A DNA stretch of 64,000 nt from Nonomuraea harbinensis (GTDB taxonomy: Bacteria > Actinomycetota > Actinomycetes > Streptosporangiales > Streptosporangiaceae). Each line of letters starts with the position of its first letter. Positions within the stretch are counted from its first letter, which is position 1. Shown here piece after piece: positions 25,434 to 34,746 of the stretch. The translations under genes were made by a program, and so were the position numbers. The stretch spans positions 1-64,000 of the forward strand of contig NZ_JAHKRN010000050.1 in assembly GCF_019396385.1 (NCBI RefSeq). The letters run 5' to 3'. Below the pieces are notes generated by a model that was not told the DNA's origin, did no database searches, and was given only the letters and a program-made list of their open reading frames with translations.

Positions 25434-26411
25434 TCAGACCGCACGGACAAGGTTCTCGTTGAGCAGGTCGCTCACCGCGTGGATGGCGCGCAGCGTGGGC
25501 ACGTCGGCCCCGGTGAGATCGGCCAGCTCGACCACCGCCGCGAGCAGCACGTCGAGCTCCAGCGGTTTGCCCTTCTCCAGGTCCTGGAGGGTGGAGGTCT
25601 TGTGCTCGCCGGCCTTCTCCGCTCCGCGCAGGCGGCGCTCGATCGAGATCCCGGGATCGCAGCCGACCCGCCTGGCCACGTCCACCGTCTCGGTCATCAT
25701 CGATCTGACCAGCTCCCGCGCGCCGTCGTGGCGGCAGATCCCGGCCATCGTGGCCCGGGCCAGCGCGCTGATCGGGTTGAAGGCGATGTTGCCCATGAGC
25801 TTGATCCACACGTCCCTGCGCAGATCCGTCTCCACCGGGCACTTCAGCCCGCCCGCCACCATGGCCTCGCTGAACTCCGCGCAGCGCGCGGTCGGCTCGC
25901 CGCTCGGTTCCCCGATGGAGAAGCGGGTGCCCTCGTAGTGACGGATGACTCCGGGCCGCTCGATCTCGGTGGCCGCGTAGACGACACATCCGACAGCCCT
26001 GTGCAGGGGGAGCGCGGCGGTGACCGTGCCCCCCGGGTCGACGCTCTCGATGCGGTAGCCCTCGTAAGGGCCCTTGAGCCCGTGGAAGTACCACCACGGG
26101 ATGCCGTTCTGCGCGGCGATGACGCTCGTGGCCTCGTGCAGCAGCGGCTTGATCATGGGGCCCGAGGCGGCGTAGTGGTTCGCCTTGAGGCCCAGGAAGA
26201 CGTGGTCCACCGGGCCGACCTCGGACGGGTCGTCGGTGGCATGGGGGTGGGCGACGAAATCGCCCCGGGGGCTGAGCACCATCACACCGGACTTGCGTAT
26301 GGCCTCGAGGTGCGGCCCTCTCGCGATGAGGTGGACCTCGACTCCCGCCCTGTGGAGGGCGGCCCCCACATACGCGCCGATGGCGCCGGCGCCAAGAACA
26401 GCGACCTTCAT
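25434..26411 (-). CDS. PanE-type ketopantoate reductase family protein; candidate oxalyl-CoA reductase
   Basis: A 325-aa NAD(P)H-dependent reductase with a Rossmann motif at the start (MKVAVLGAGAIGAYVGAALH), a conserved LGLKANHY block with the likely Lys, and the C-terminal ketopantoate-reductase domain (AFNPISALARATM, MTETVDVARRVG). Plain function would be 2-dehydropantoate reduction (panE). Its position, between the formate dehydrogenase and oxc-frc genes under the same operator type, suggests instead the role of PanE2 of Methylobacterium extorquens, which reduces oxalyl-CoA to glyoxylate. ATG 26411 follows GAGCGAGAG. The family call is firm; the substrate is inference. Confidence 0.85.
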   Translation of the reverse strand: MKVAVLGAGAIGAYVGAALHRAGVEVHLIARGPHLEAIRKSGVMVLSPRGDFVAHPHATDDPSEVGPVDHVFLGLKANHYAASGPMIKPLLHEATSVIAAQNGIPWWYFHGLKGPYEGYRIESVDPGGTVTAALPLHRAVGCVVYAATEIERPGVIRHYEGTRFSIGEPSGEPTARCAEFSEAMVAGGLKCPVETDLRRDVWIKLMGNIAFNPISALARATMAGICRHDGARELVRSMMTETVDVARRVGCDPGISIERRLRGAEKAGEHKTSTLQDLEKGKPLELDVLLAAVVELADLTGADVPTLRAIHAVSDLLNENLVRAV

Positions 26412-26444
26412 GCTCTCGCTCCGTTCTCGCGTCGGATTTGCATT

Positions 26445-26461
26445 CGGTATACAGTATGGAA
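26445..26461 (+). promoter_or_regulatory. GntR-type operator in the panE/moeA divergent promoter
   Basis: CGGTATACAGTATGGAA matches the sucC-side site at 38974-38990 (minus strand) in 16 of 17 positions. It lies 33 bp from the PanE-like ATG and 24 bp from the moeA ATG, a position expected to repress both divergent genes. Confidence 0.8.
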
Positions 26462-26485
26462 AAATTCGGGTCAAGGAGCACGTCG

Positions 26486-28069
26486 ATGACCGTTGTTCGA
26501 CATGAGGCCGCCGTGCGCGCGCTCTCGTGGCCGGCCGCCCGCGACCTCGCGGCCCGCTCCGCCCGTCCGCTGCCCCCGGCTGACCTGCCCCTCTCCCGGG
26601 CGCTCGGCTGCCGCCTCGCTGGGCCGCTGCGTGCCCTGGTGGCGGTGCCCGGCTCGGACGTGTCGGCGATGGACGGGTACGCGGTGGCGGGGGCGCCGCC
26701 CTGGCGCGTGGTGGGCCGGGTCCTCGCGGGAGGTCTCCCGTACGGGGACGCGCTGTGGCCTGGTGAGGCGGTGGAGATCGCCACGGGCGCCCCGGTGCCG
26801 CCGGGGTCCGAGTCGGTGCTCCCGTACGAGCGGGCGTCGGGCGGCTCGTGGGTGGACGGGCGGATCGAGGCCGGGCGGCACATCCGGCGGCGGGGCGAGG
26901 ACATCGCCGAGGGCGCCGTCGTGCTCGGGGCCGGGGCCGTCGTGACGCCTGTCGTCGCCGGGCTCGCCGCCGCGCTGGGTCACGACATCCTCACCGTACG
27001 GCCAGTGCCGTCCGTCGCGGTGCTGGTGACCGGCGACGAGGTGGTCGACCACGGCCTCCCAGGACCGGGCCGGGTCCGCGACGCCATCGGCCCGTTCCTC
27101 CCGGGACTGATCGACTGGGCCGGAGGACGCCTCACCTCCCACAGCCGCCTCCCCGACGGCGCCGCCCCCCTCCACACAGCCCTGTCAGCCTTTGCCCCGC
27201 CACCCCACCCCAGACAGAACCCCCAAGAACACCTCAGCTCCCGCCCCGGCGAGAACCCCCCACCCCGAGAAGGATCTTCTCCCGAACCCCGAGGCGAGGA
27301 GCCTTCGCGAGAGGGGTTCTCTCCCGGAAAGAACCCCCAGCTCCGAGAAGACCTCCGGTTCCGTTCCGGCGAGAAGTCCCCGCCCCCGGAGGGCTTCCCT
27401 CCCCGGGAGGGACTTCCGCCCCGCGAAGACTTGCGGCTTTTTCCCGATGAGGGCCGTCCGCCCCGAGAGGACCTTCGGGTCCGTTCCGGTGAGGAGTCCC
27501 CGCCGCGGGAGGGACTTCCGTCCTGCGAAGACCTGCGGGTTCTTGCTGATGAGGGTCGTGAAGCCCGAGAGGACCTCCTGGCCCGTTCCGGGGAGGGAGG
27601 TGGGGTGGAGGTGGTGGTGGTTTGTGGGGCGTCGTCGCGGGGGCCGGCTGATCATTTGCGGGGGGTGCTGGGGGAGTTGGGGGCGGAGGTGCTCGTGGAC
27701 GGGGTGGCGGTGCGGCCGGGGCATCCGCAGCTGCTCGCCCGCCTGCCCGGGGGGACGCTCGTGGTGGGCCTGCCGGGGAACCCGTTCGCGGCGCTGGCCG
27801 CCGCCATGACGCTGCTCGTTCCCGTACTGCGGGGGATGCGGGGGGCAGGGGTGCGGCGGGAGAGCAGCGCGCTGGCGGGGGCGGTGCGGGCGCACGAGCG
27901 GGACACCCGGCTGGTTCCGGTGCTCAGGTCGGGCCGGGGCGCGATTCCCGTGGGGCACGACAGGCCGGGGTCGTTGTGGGGAGCGGCGCTGGCCGAGGCC
28001 CTGGCGGTGGTGCCGCCGGGGTGGTCGGGGGAGCAGGTCGAGCTGATCGAGTTGCCCACTGGGGGCTAG
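26486..28069 (+). CDS. moeA: Molybdopterin molybdenumtransferase MoeA with a repeat-rich insertion
   Basis: The 527-aa product is MoeA, which inserts molybdate into adenylated molybdopterin. The flanks are normal: VPGSDVSAMDGYAV, IATGAPVPPGSESVLPYE, HIRRRGEDI, VAVLVTGDEV, and late LPGGTLVVGLPGNPFAALAA. Between about residues 235 and 372 the molybdenum-binding domain is interrupted by about 135 aa of proline/acid/arginine repeats (REDLRxRSGExSPPxEG, three clear copies). The following VVVVCGASSRGPADHLR replaces the usual TTGGVS motif. Length exceeds the usual 400 aa by this insert. ATG 26486 has AAGGAG at 7 nt. It presumably supplies cofactor for the neighbouring formate dehydrogenase. Confidence 0.88.
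   Translation: MTVVRHEAAVRALSWPAARDLAARSARPLPPADLPLSRALGCRLAGPLRALVAVPGSDVSAMDGYAVAGAPPWRVVGRVLAGGLPYGDALWPGEAVEIATGAPVPPGSESVLPYERASGGSWVDGRIEAGRHIRRRGEDIAEGAVVLGAGAVVTPVVAGLAAALGHDILTVRPVPSVAVLVTGDEVVDHGLPGPGRVRDAIGPFLPGLIDWAGGRLTSHSRLPDGAAPLHTALSAFAPPPHPRQNPQEHLSSRPGENPPPREGSSPEPRGEEPSREGFSPGKNPQLREDLRFRSGEKSPPPEGFPPREGLPPREDLRLFPDEGRPPREDLRVRSGEESPPREGLPSCEDLRVLADEGREAREDLLARSGEGGGVEVVVVCGASSRGPADHLRGVLGELGAEVLVDGVAVRPGHPQLLARLPGGTLVVGLPGNPFAALAAAMTLLVPVLRGMRGAGVRRESSALAGAVRAHERDTRLVPVLRSGRGAIPVGHDRPGSLWGAALAEALAVVPPGWSGEQVELIELPTGG
27238..27600. repeat. Roughly 100-120 bp direct repeats inside moeA
   Basis: A repeat starting ccgttccgg(c/t)gag(a/g)agtccccgcc occurs at 27361 and 27481, with a truncated third copy at about 27582 and a more degenerate stretch from 27238. 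Copies differ by an in-frame indel and scattered changes; all keep the moeA frame open. The repeats contain many short self-complementary blocks (ccccgggagg, cgggagggacttccg). Confidence 0.85.
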
Positions 28070-28106
28070 ACAGCTCGGTGAGGAGAGGGTAACCATTGCC
28101 TTCATA

Positions 28107-28123
28107 CGGTATGCAGTATGCGA
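28107..28123 (+). promoter_or_regulatory. GntR-type operator upstream of oxc
   Basis: CGGTATGCAGTATGCGA lies 26 bp before the oxc start codon and agrees with the panE/moeA site in 14 of 17 positions. It should control the oxc-frc-acyl-CoA synthetase operon. Confidence 0.78.
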
Positions 28124-28149
28124 TAGACAGTCGCCGGAAAGGGTGCACG

Positions 28150-29814
28150 ATGTCGGAAACGATCTCTGGCGGTCATCTGGTAGCCAAAGCGCTCAAGGCC
28201 GAGGGCGTGGAAGTGATCTACACGCTCTGCGGCGGCCACATCATCGACATCTACGACGGTTGTGTCGATGAGGGCATCGAGGTCATCGACGTACGACACG
28301 AGCAGGTGGCCGCGCACGCCGCCGACGGTTACGCCCGCATCACCGGCAAGCCCGGTTGCGCGGTCGTCACCGCGGGGCCGGGCACGACCGACGCGGTGAC
28401 CGGCGTGGCCAACGCCTTCAGGGCCGAGAGCCCGATGCTGCTGATCGGCGGCCAGGGCGCGCTGAGCCAGCACAAGATGGGCTCGCTGCAGGACCTGCCC
28501 CACGTCGACATGATGGCCCCGATCACCAAGTTCGCGGCCACGGTGCCGACCACGGAACGGGTGGCCGACCTGGTGTCGATGGCCTTCCGCGAGTGCTATC
28601 ACGGCGCGCCGGGGCCGTCGTTCCTGGAGATCCCGCGTGACGTGCTGGACGCCAAGGTGCCGCTCGACAAGGCCAGGATCCCGAAGAACTACCGGGCCTC
28701 CACCCGCCAGGCCGGCGACCCGGAGTCGATCGAGCGCCTGGCCGACATGCTGGCGCACGCGGAGAAGCCGGCGATCCTGCTCGGCAGCCAGGTGCAGACC
28801 TGCCGGGCCACCGACGCGGCGATCGACTTCGTGCGCGGCCTCGACGTCCCGGCCTACATGAACGGCTCGGCGCGCGGCACGCTGCCGCCGGGCGACCCGA
28901 TGCACTTCCAGCTCAGCCGCCGCTACGCCTTCACCGAGGCCGACCTGATCATCATCGTCGGCACCCCGTTCGACTTCCGCATGGGCTACGGCAAGCGCTT
29001 GTCGCCCACCGCCAAGGTCGTCCAGATCGACCTCGACTACCGCACCGTCGGCAAGAACCGCGACATCGACCTCGGTATCGTCGGCGACCCCGGCCTCATC
29101 CTGTCGGCCGCGGCGCAGGCGGCCGGCGGGCGGGTGGAGAACGGCGCCGCCCGCCGCAAGGAGTGGATCGAGGAGCTGCGCGCGGTCGAGACCCAGGCGT
29201 ACGAGAAGCGGCTGCCCCGCCAGCTCTCCGACGCCCAGCCCATCGACCCGTACCGGCTGGTCCACGAGATCAACGAGTTCCTCACCGAGGACACCATCTA
29301 CATCGGCGACGGCGGCGACATCGTCACCTTCTCCGGCCAGGTCGTGCAGCCCAAGTCGCCCGGCCACTGGATGGACCCGGGCCCGCTCGGGACGCTCGGC
29401 GTCGGCATGGCGTTCGCGATGGCCGCCAAGAAGGCCCGCCCGGACAAGGAGGTGCTCTGCCTCTTCGGCGACGGCGCCTTCAGCCTCACCGGCTGGGACT
29501 TCGAGACCATGGTCCGCTTCGACCTGCCGTTCATCGGCGTGATCGGCAACAACTCGTCCATGAACCAGATCAGGTACGGCCAGGCCGCCAAGTACGGCGA
29601 GGACCGCGCCCGCGTCGGCAACACGCTGGGCGACGTCCGCTACGGCGAGTTCGCCAAGCTGCTCGGCGGCCACGGCGAGGAGGTCCGCGACCCGGCCGAC
29701 ATCCGCCCCGCGCTGGAGCGGGCCCGGGAGTCCGGCAAGCCGTCGCTCATCAACGTCTGGGTCGATCCCGACGTGTACGCCCCGGGAACCATGAACCAGA
29801 CCATGTACAAGTAG
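28150..29814 (+). CDS. oxc: Oxalyl-CoA decarboxylase / 2-hydroxyacyl-CoA lyase family TPP enzyme
   Basis: A 554-aa thiamine-diphosphate enzyme: catalytic Glu in VRHEQVAAHAADGYARITGK (about residue 50), FAD/ADP-like middle domain, and TPP motif GDGAFSLTGWDFETMVRFDL then NNSSMNQIRYG. Its adjacency to a clear formyl-CoA:oxalate CoA-transferase (12 bp downstream) makes decarboxylation of oxalyl-CoA to formyl-CoA and CO2 the most likely reaction. The sequence is also close to 2-hydroxyacyl-CoA lyases, which make or cleave formyl-CoA adducts, and that alternative cannot be excluded. ATG 28150 is chosen over an upstream ATG at 28096 that lies across the operator. Confidence 0.78.
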   Translation: MSETISGGHLVAKALKAEGVEVIYTLCGGHIIDIYDGCVDEGIEVIDVRHEQVAAHAADGYARITGKPGCAVVTAGPGTTDAVTGVANAFRAESPMLLIGGQGALSQHKMGSLQDLPHVDMMAPITKFAATVPTTERVADLVSMAFRECYHGAPGPSFLEIPRDVLDAKVPLDKARIPKNYRASTRQAGDPESIERLADMLAHAEKPAILLGSQVQTCRATDAAIDFVRGLDVPAYMNGSARGTLPPGDPMHFQLSRRYAFTEADLIIIVGTPFDFRMGYGKRLSPTAKVVQIDLDYRTVGKNRDIDLGIVGDPGLILSAAAQAAGGRVENGAARRKEWIEELRAVETQAYEKRLPRQLSDAQPIDPYRLVHEINEFLTEDTIYIGDGGDIVTFSGQVVQPKSPGHWMDPGPLGTLGVGMAFAMAAKKARPDKEVLCLFGDGAFSLTGWDFETMVRFDLPFIGVIGNNSSMNQIRYGQAAKYGEDRARVGNTLGDVRYGEFAKLLGGHGEEVRDPADIRPALERARESGKPSLINVWVDPDVYAPGTMNQTMYK

Positions 29815-29826
29815 GCAGGTCCGAAC

Positions 29827-31050
29827 ATGAAGGCACTCGAAGGTGTCCGCGTCCTCGACATGACCCATGTCCAGTCGGGCCCGTCCGCCACCCAGCTGCT
29901 CGCCTGGCTGGGCGCCGACGTGGTCAAGCTGGAGTCCATCACCGGCGACATCACCCGGCAGCAGCTGCGTGACCTGCCCGGCGTCGACAGCCTCTACTTC
30001 ACGATGCTGAACTGCAACAAGCGCAGCATCACGCTCAACATGAAGTCCGAGCGCGGCAAGGAGATCTTCACCGAGCTGGTGAAGCAGTCCGACGTCCTGG
30101 TGGAGAACTTCGGCCCCGGCGCCGTCGACCGGATGGGCTTCACCTGGGAGCGGCTCCAGGAGCTCAACCCGCGCCTGATCTACGCCTCCATCAAGGGCTT
30201 CGGCCCCGGCCGCTACCGCGCGTTCAAGGCGTACGAGGTGATCGCCCAGGCGATGGGCGGCTCGATGACCACCACCGGCTTCGAGGACGGCCCGCCGCTG
30301 GCCACCGGCGCGCAGATCGGCGACTCCGGCACCGGCATCCACGCCGTCGCCGGCATCCTGGCCGCGCTCTACCAGCGCCAGACCACGGACCGGGGCCAGC
30401 GGGTGCAGGTGGCCATGCAGCACGCGGTGCTGAACCTCGCCCGGGTCAAGCTCCGCGACCAGCAGCGGCTGGCGCACGGCCCGCTGCGCGAGTACCCGAA
30501 CAAGACCTTCGGCGACGAGGTGCCCCGCTCCGGCAACGCCAGCGGCGGCGGCCAGCCCGGCTGGGCGGTGCGCTGCGCGCCCGGCGGGCCGAACGACTAC
30601 ATCTACGTGATCGTCCAGCCGGTCGGCTGGAAGCCCATCTCGGAGATCATCGGCCGCGCCGAGCTGGCCGACGACCCCGAGTGGGCCACGCCCGAGGCGC
30701 GGCTGCCCAAGCTGGACAAGATGTTCCAGCTCATCGAGGAGTGGACGATCAGGCACGACAAGTGGACGGTCCTCGACAAGCTGAACGCGGCCAACGTGCC
30801 GTGCGGGCCGATCCTGTCCACCAAGGAGCTGATCGAGGACGAGTCGCTGCGCGAGGAGGGCATGGTCGTCGCGGTCGACCACCCGGAGCGGGGCGAGTTC
30901 CTCACCGTCGGCAGCCCGCTGCAGCTGTCCGACTCCCCGGTGGAGGTCAGGACGTCGCCCCTGCTCGGCGAGCACAACCAGGAGATCTACGGCGAGCTGG
31001 GCGTGAGCGCCGACGAGCTGGCCGAGCTCAAGACGAACGGAGTCATCTAG
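29827..31050 (+). CDS. frc: Formyl-CoA:oxalate CoA-transferase
   Basis: A 407-aa class III CoA-transferase very like the oxalotroph enzyme: VLDMTHVQSGPSATQLLAWL, SLYFTMLNCNKRSITLNMKS, LVENFGPGAVDRMGFTWERL and the glycine loop SGNASGGGQPGW are all kept. Asp166 in ATGAQIGDSGTG is the expected acyl-enzyme residue. It transfers CoA from formyl-CoA to oxalate, giving formate and oxalyl-CoA, and so cycles with the preceding decarboxylase. The stop (TAG) overlaps the next gene's GTG by one base. Confidence 0.95.
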   Translation: MKALEGVRVLDMTHVQSGPSATQLLAWLGADVVKLESITGDITRQQLRDLPGVDSLYFTMLNCNKRSITLNMKSERGKEIFTELVKQSDVLVENFGPGAVDRMGFTWERLQELNPRLIYASIKGFGPGRYRAFKAYEVIAQAMGGSMTTTGFEDGPPLATGAQIGDSGTGIHAVAGILAALYQRQTTDRGQRVQVAMQHAVLNLARVKLRDQQRLAHGPLREYPNKTFGDEVPRSGNASGGGQPGWAVRCAPGGPNDYIYVIVQPVGWKPISEIIGRAELADDPEWATPEARLPKLDKMFQLIEEWTIRHDKWTVLDKLNAANVPCGPILSTKELIEDESLREEGMVVAVDHPERGEFLTVGSPLQLSDSPVEVRTSPLLGEHNQEIYGELGVSADELAELKTNGVI

Positions 31051-33182
31051 TGGAGCAAGGGGCGCGCGGCGCGGTCAGGGACGTGCTGGACAAGGCGCTG
31101 GCCGAGGGCCGCACGGCACTGACCGCCCCCGAGGGGCGCGGCATCTGCCAGGCGTACGGGATCGCCACCCCCGGGGAGGGCCTGGCCACCTCGGCGGGGC
31201 AGGCCGCCGAACTGGCGGCCGCGATCGGCTTCCCGGTCGTCCTGAAGATCGTCTCACCGGACATCCTGCACAAGACCGACGCAGGCGGCGTGCTGGTCGG
31301 GGTGAGGACGGCCGAGGAGGTACGGGAGGGCTTCGACGAGATCCTGGCCAACGCGCGGGCGTACGACCCCGACGCCCGCATCGACGGCGTCCAGGTGCAG
31401 CAGCTCGTCGGCGGCGGCCACGAGGTCATCGTGGGTGCGGTCACCGACCCCACCTTCGGCAAGGTCGTCGCGTTCGGTCTCGGCGGTGTCCTGGTCGAGG
31501 TGCTCAAGGACGTCACCTTCCGGCTTGCCCCGGTTTCGGGTGATGAGGCGCTGGGGATGCTGGACGACATCAAAGCGGCTGAGGTGCTGCGTGGGGCACG
31601 CGGCGCGGAGCCGGCCGACCGCAAGGCGCTGGCGGAACTGATCGAACGCGTGAGCAGGCTCGTCACGGACTTCCCCGAGATCGCCGAGGTGGACCTCAAC
31701 CCGGTCTTCGCCGACGCGCGCGGGGCGGTCGCCGCGGACGTGCGCATCATCATCGGCGAGCCGGCCAGGGAGCCCGACCGGCTGCCGAGGGAGGAGATCC
31801 TGCGGCAGATGACGCGGATCTTCAAGCCGCGCTCGGTGGCCGTGATCGGCGCCTCCGCCGAGGACGGCAAGATCGGCAACTCGGTCATGCGCAACCTCAT
31901 CAACGGCGGCTACCAGGGCAGGATCTTCCCGATCAACCCCAAGGCCCCCGAGATCATGGGGCTGCCCGCGTACCAGAGCATCTCCGACGTGCCGCACGAC
32001 GTGGACGTGGCCGTGTTCGCCATCCCCGCCAAGTTCGTCCCGGCCGCGCTGGAGGACGCCGGGCGCAAGGGAGTGGCCGGCGCGATCATGATCCCGTCGG
32101 GGTTCGCCGAGACCGGCAACGTCGAGGGCCAGCAGGAGATCGTGGAGATCGCCAGGCGGCACGGCGTGCGGATGCTCGGCCCCAACATCTACGGCTACTA
32201 CTACACGCCGGAGAACCTCTGCGCGACGTTCTGCACCCCGTACGACGTCAAGGGCAGCGTGGCGCTGACCTCGCAGAGCGGCGGCATCGGCATGGCCATC
32301 CTGGGCTTCAGCCGGACCACCAAGATGGGCGTGTCGGCGATCGTCGGCGTCGGCAACAAGGCCGACGTGGACGAGGACGACCTGCTGACGTTCTTCGAGC
32401 AGGACGACAACACCAAGGCCGTCGCCATGCACCTGGAGGACCTCAAGGACGGCCGCGGCTTCGTCGACGCGGCCCGCCGGGTCGTCAAGGAGAAGCCGGT
32501 CATCGTGCTCAAGGCGGGGCGCACCGCCATGGGCGCGCGGGCCGCCGGCTCCCACACGGGGGCGCTGGCGGGCGACGACAAGGTGTACGACGACATCCTG
32601 CGGCAGGCCGGAGTGGTGCGCGCGCCCGGGCTCAACGACATGCTCGAGTACGCGCGGGCGCTGCCGATCCTGCCCGCGCCCAAGGGCGAGAACGTCGTCA
32701 TCATCACCGGGGCGGGCGGTTCCGGGGTCCTCCTCTCGGACGCCTGCGTGGACGCCGGGCTGACGCTGATGGACATCCCGCCGGACCTGGACGAGGCGTT
32801 CCGCGCCTTCATCCCGCCGTTCGGGGCGGCCGGCAACCCGGTCGACATCACCGGCGGCGAGCCGCCGTCGACCTACCAGAACACGGTCCGGCTCGGTCTG
32901 GCCGACGACCGGATCCACGCGCTCGTGCTGGGTTACTGGCACACCATCGTGACCCCGCCGATGGTCTTCGCGGAGCTGATCGCCCGCGTCGTGGCGGAGG
33001 AGCGGGAGAAGGGCAACGTCAAGCCCGTCGTGGCTTCGCTTGCCGGAGACACCGAGGTCGAGGAGGCGTCGGAGTACCTGTTCGAGCACGGCGTGGTCGC
33101 GTACCCCTACACGACCGAGAAGCCGGTGGCGGTGCTGGGCGCCAAGTACCGCTGGGCAAGAGCGGCCGGGCTGCTGAGCTAA
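31050..33182 (+). CDS. ADP-forming acyl-CoA synthetase (acetate-CoA ligase type, single chain)
   Basis: A 710-aa NDP-forming acyl-CoA synthetase with domains in the order ATP-grasp (residues 1 to about 235; FPVVLKIVSPDILHKTDAGG), CoA-binding (about 255-375; FKPRSVAVIGASAEDGKIGN) and succinyl-CoA-ligase-like (about 380-700). His502 in GSHTGALAGDD is the expected phosphohistidine. Such enzymes interconvert acyl-CoA, ADP and phosphate with acid, ATP and CoA. Placed directly after oxc-frc, it may prime the cycle by making oxalyl-CoA or formyl-CoA, or recover ATP from formyl-CoA; this substrate is inference. GTG 31050 overlaps the frc stop. Confidence 0.85.
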   Translation: MEQGARGAVRDVLDKALAEGRTALTAPEGRGICQAYGIATPGEGLATSAGQAAELAAAIGFPVVLKIVSPDILHKTDAGGVLVGVRTAEEVREGFDEILANARAYDPDARIDGVQVQQLVGGGHEVIVGAVTDPTFGKVVAFGLGGVLVEVLKDVTFRLAPVSGDEALGMLDDIKAAEVLRGARGAEPADRKALAELIERVSRLVTDFPEIAEVDLNPVFADARGAVAADVRIIIGEPAREPDRLPREEILRQMTRIFKPRSVAVIGASAEDGKIGNSVMRNLINGGYQGRIFPINPKAPEIMGLPAYQSISDVPHDVDVAVFAIPAKFVPAALEDAGRKGVAGAIMIPSGFAETGNVEGQQEIVEIARRHGVRMLGPNIYGYYYTPENLCATFCTPYDVKGSVALTSQSGGIGMAILGFSRTTKMGVSAIVGVGNKADVDEDDLLTFFEQDDNTKAVAMHLEDLKDGRGFVDAARRVVKEKPVIVLKAGRTAMGARAAGSHTGALAGDDKVYDDILRQAGVVRAPGLNDMLEYARALPILPAPKGENVVIITGAGGSGVLLSDACVDAGLTLMDIPPDLDEAFRAFIPPFGAAGNPVDITGGEPPSTYQNTVRLGLADDRIHALVLGYWHTIVTPPMVFAELIARVVAEEREKGNVKPVVASLAGDTEVEEASEYLFEHGVVAYPYTTEKPVAVLGAKYRWARAAGLLS

Positions 33183-33258
33183 GAGCCGAGCTCATCACCT
33201 GGCGAGGGGGCGATCGGGGCAGCGCAGGAGAACAACCAACCCCCCAGGAGGTCCGTAG

Positions 33259-34746
33259 GTGGACACATCCAACACCCCGGCGACGTCTGCGCCGCCGGAT
33301 GAGGACAAACGAGTATGGAAAGCGGGCCGGCTTGAGCCGATGCCCATCAGGAAACTCCCCGATGCGCCTCCCTCGGTGCACATCCTGGGGCCCACCGTCT
33401 TCCTCGTCGCCCTGGGCGTGGGGATGGGCGAGTCCTACATGTGGCCCAGGCTCGTGCTGCTGTTCGGGCCGGAGATCAGGTGGCTGTTCCTGATCGGCGT
33501 CACCCTGCAGGCCGTGGTGATGCTGGAGATGGCGCGGTACGCCATGGCCACGGGAGAGAGCATCTTCTCCGGCGCGGCCCGGGTGTTCAAGCCCATCATG
33601 TGGTTCTTCTTCATCGTCGCCGTCCTCGTCTACATCTGGCCGGGCCACCTGTCGGCCGGCGCGGCGGCGTTCGAGCAGATAACCGGGATCCCGTGGATGG
33701 TCACGGCCATAGCCGGGCTCATCCTGGTCGGGGTGATCTTCAGCCTGGCCAAGGTGATCTACAACGTCCTGGAGAACGTGCTGTCCTTGCTCATCGGCAC
33801 GCTCGTGATCGGCACCTCCGTGGTCGCCGCGATGGTGGGCTCGTGGAACGACGTGGTCACCACCATCACCGGCATGTTCGCCTTCGGCTATCTTCCGGAG
33901 GAGGCCATGACAGCGGCGTGGTTCCCGGTCATCGTGGGCGCCTGCGCCTTCGCCGGACCGTCGGGCATGCAGCAGATGTGGTACACGCTGCACCTGCGCG
34001 ACTCCGGCGCCGGCATGGGCGCGCACATCCCGAAGGTCCGCGGGCTGCGGCACGCGGGCGAGGAAGAGGCCATGCCCTCGCGGGGCTTCATGTTCGACAC
34101 CGAGGACCCCGCGGAGATGGCCAAGTGGAAGGGCTGGCGGCGCTGGGTCACGTTCGACGCGCTGGCGCTCTTCTGGGGCATCACCATGCTGGTCACGATC
34201 TCCTTCACGGTGATCGCCCAGTCGGCGGCGCGGCTGAACCCCGAGGTGCAGACCGCGCTGCGGGGCGACGACCGGGACGTGGCGCTGAGCGCCATGTCCG
34301 AGGCCGTCTCCTCGGCGGGCAGCTCGGTGCTCGGCGGCGTCTTCCTCGGGTTCATCGCGCTGATCGGGCTCAACGCCACGCTGGGGCTCTTCGACTCGTT
34401 CTCGCGCGGCCAGGCCGACATGACCTACAACTTCGTGCCCGGCGCGAAGAAGCTGCGCATGTCGCACCTGTACGCGGGTTTCCTGTGGGGCGTGATCATC
34501 TTCGGCATCCTGATCCTGCTCTTCGGCCCGGCCGACGGGCCTGAGGGGATCCTGGACACGCTGGCGTTCCTGTCGACGTTCGCGATGGGCGCGTACTGCG
34601 TGACGCTGCTGCTGGTCAACAACCGCATGCTGCCCAAACCGATCAGGCCGAAGTGGTGGACCAACGTGATCATCGGCCTCGGCGCGGTGTTCTATCTGGG
34701 CATGCTGTTCTACAGCCTGTTCGCCTTCGGGGTGGTCGTGGGTTGA
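33259..34746 (+). CDS. Nramp-like (LeuT-fold) permease, candidate carboxylate or metal transporter
   Basis: A 495-aa protein with 10-12 membrane helices resembling the Nramp family (early motif GPTVFLVALGVGMGESYMWP; later GFIALIGLNATLGLFDSFSR). The canonical Nramp metal motif DPGN in helix 1 is not visible (GVGMGES instead) and the MPH motif of helix 6 is also absent (AGPSGMQQMW). Manganese or iron transport is therefore doubtful. It follows the oxalate enzymes by 76 bp. GTG 33259 has AGGAGG 7 nt upstream. I suggest uptake of oxalate or another small acid, as inference only. Confidence 0.75.
   Translation: MDTSNTPATSAPPDEDKRVWKAGRLEPMPIRKLPDAPPSVHILGPTVFLVALGVGMGESYMWPRLVLLFGPEIRWLFLIGVTLQAVVMLEMARYAMATGESIFSGAARVFKPIMWFFFIVAVLVYIWPGHLSAGAAAFEQITGIPWMVTAIAGLILVGVIFSLAKVIYNVLENVLSLLIGTLVIGTSVVAAMVGSWNDVVTTITGMFAFGYLPEEAMTAAWFPVIVGACAFAGPSGMQQMWYTLHLRDSGAGMGAHIPKVRGLRHAGEEEAMPSRGFMFDTEDPAEMAKWKGWRRWVTFDALALFWGITMLVTISFTVIAQSAARLNPEVQTALRGDDRDVALSAMSEAVSSAGSSVLGGVFLGFIALIGLNATLGLFDSFSRGQADMTYNFVPGAKKLRMSHLYAGFLWGVIIFGILILLFGPADGPEGILDTLAFLSTFAMGAYCVTLLLVNNRMLPKPIRPKWWTNVIIGLGAVFYLGMLFYSLFAFGVVVG

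Noticed and set aside
28102..30975. Long open antisense frame opposite oxc and frc
   Set aside because: The sense strand encodes two unmistakable enzymes; long antisense frames are expected at this GC content.
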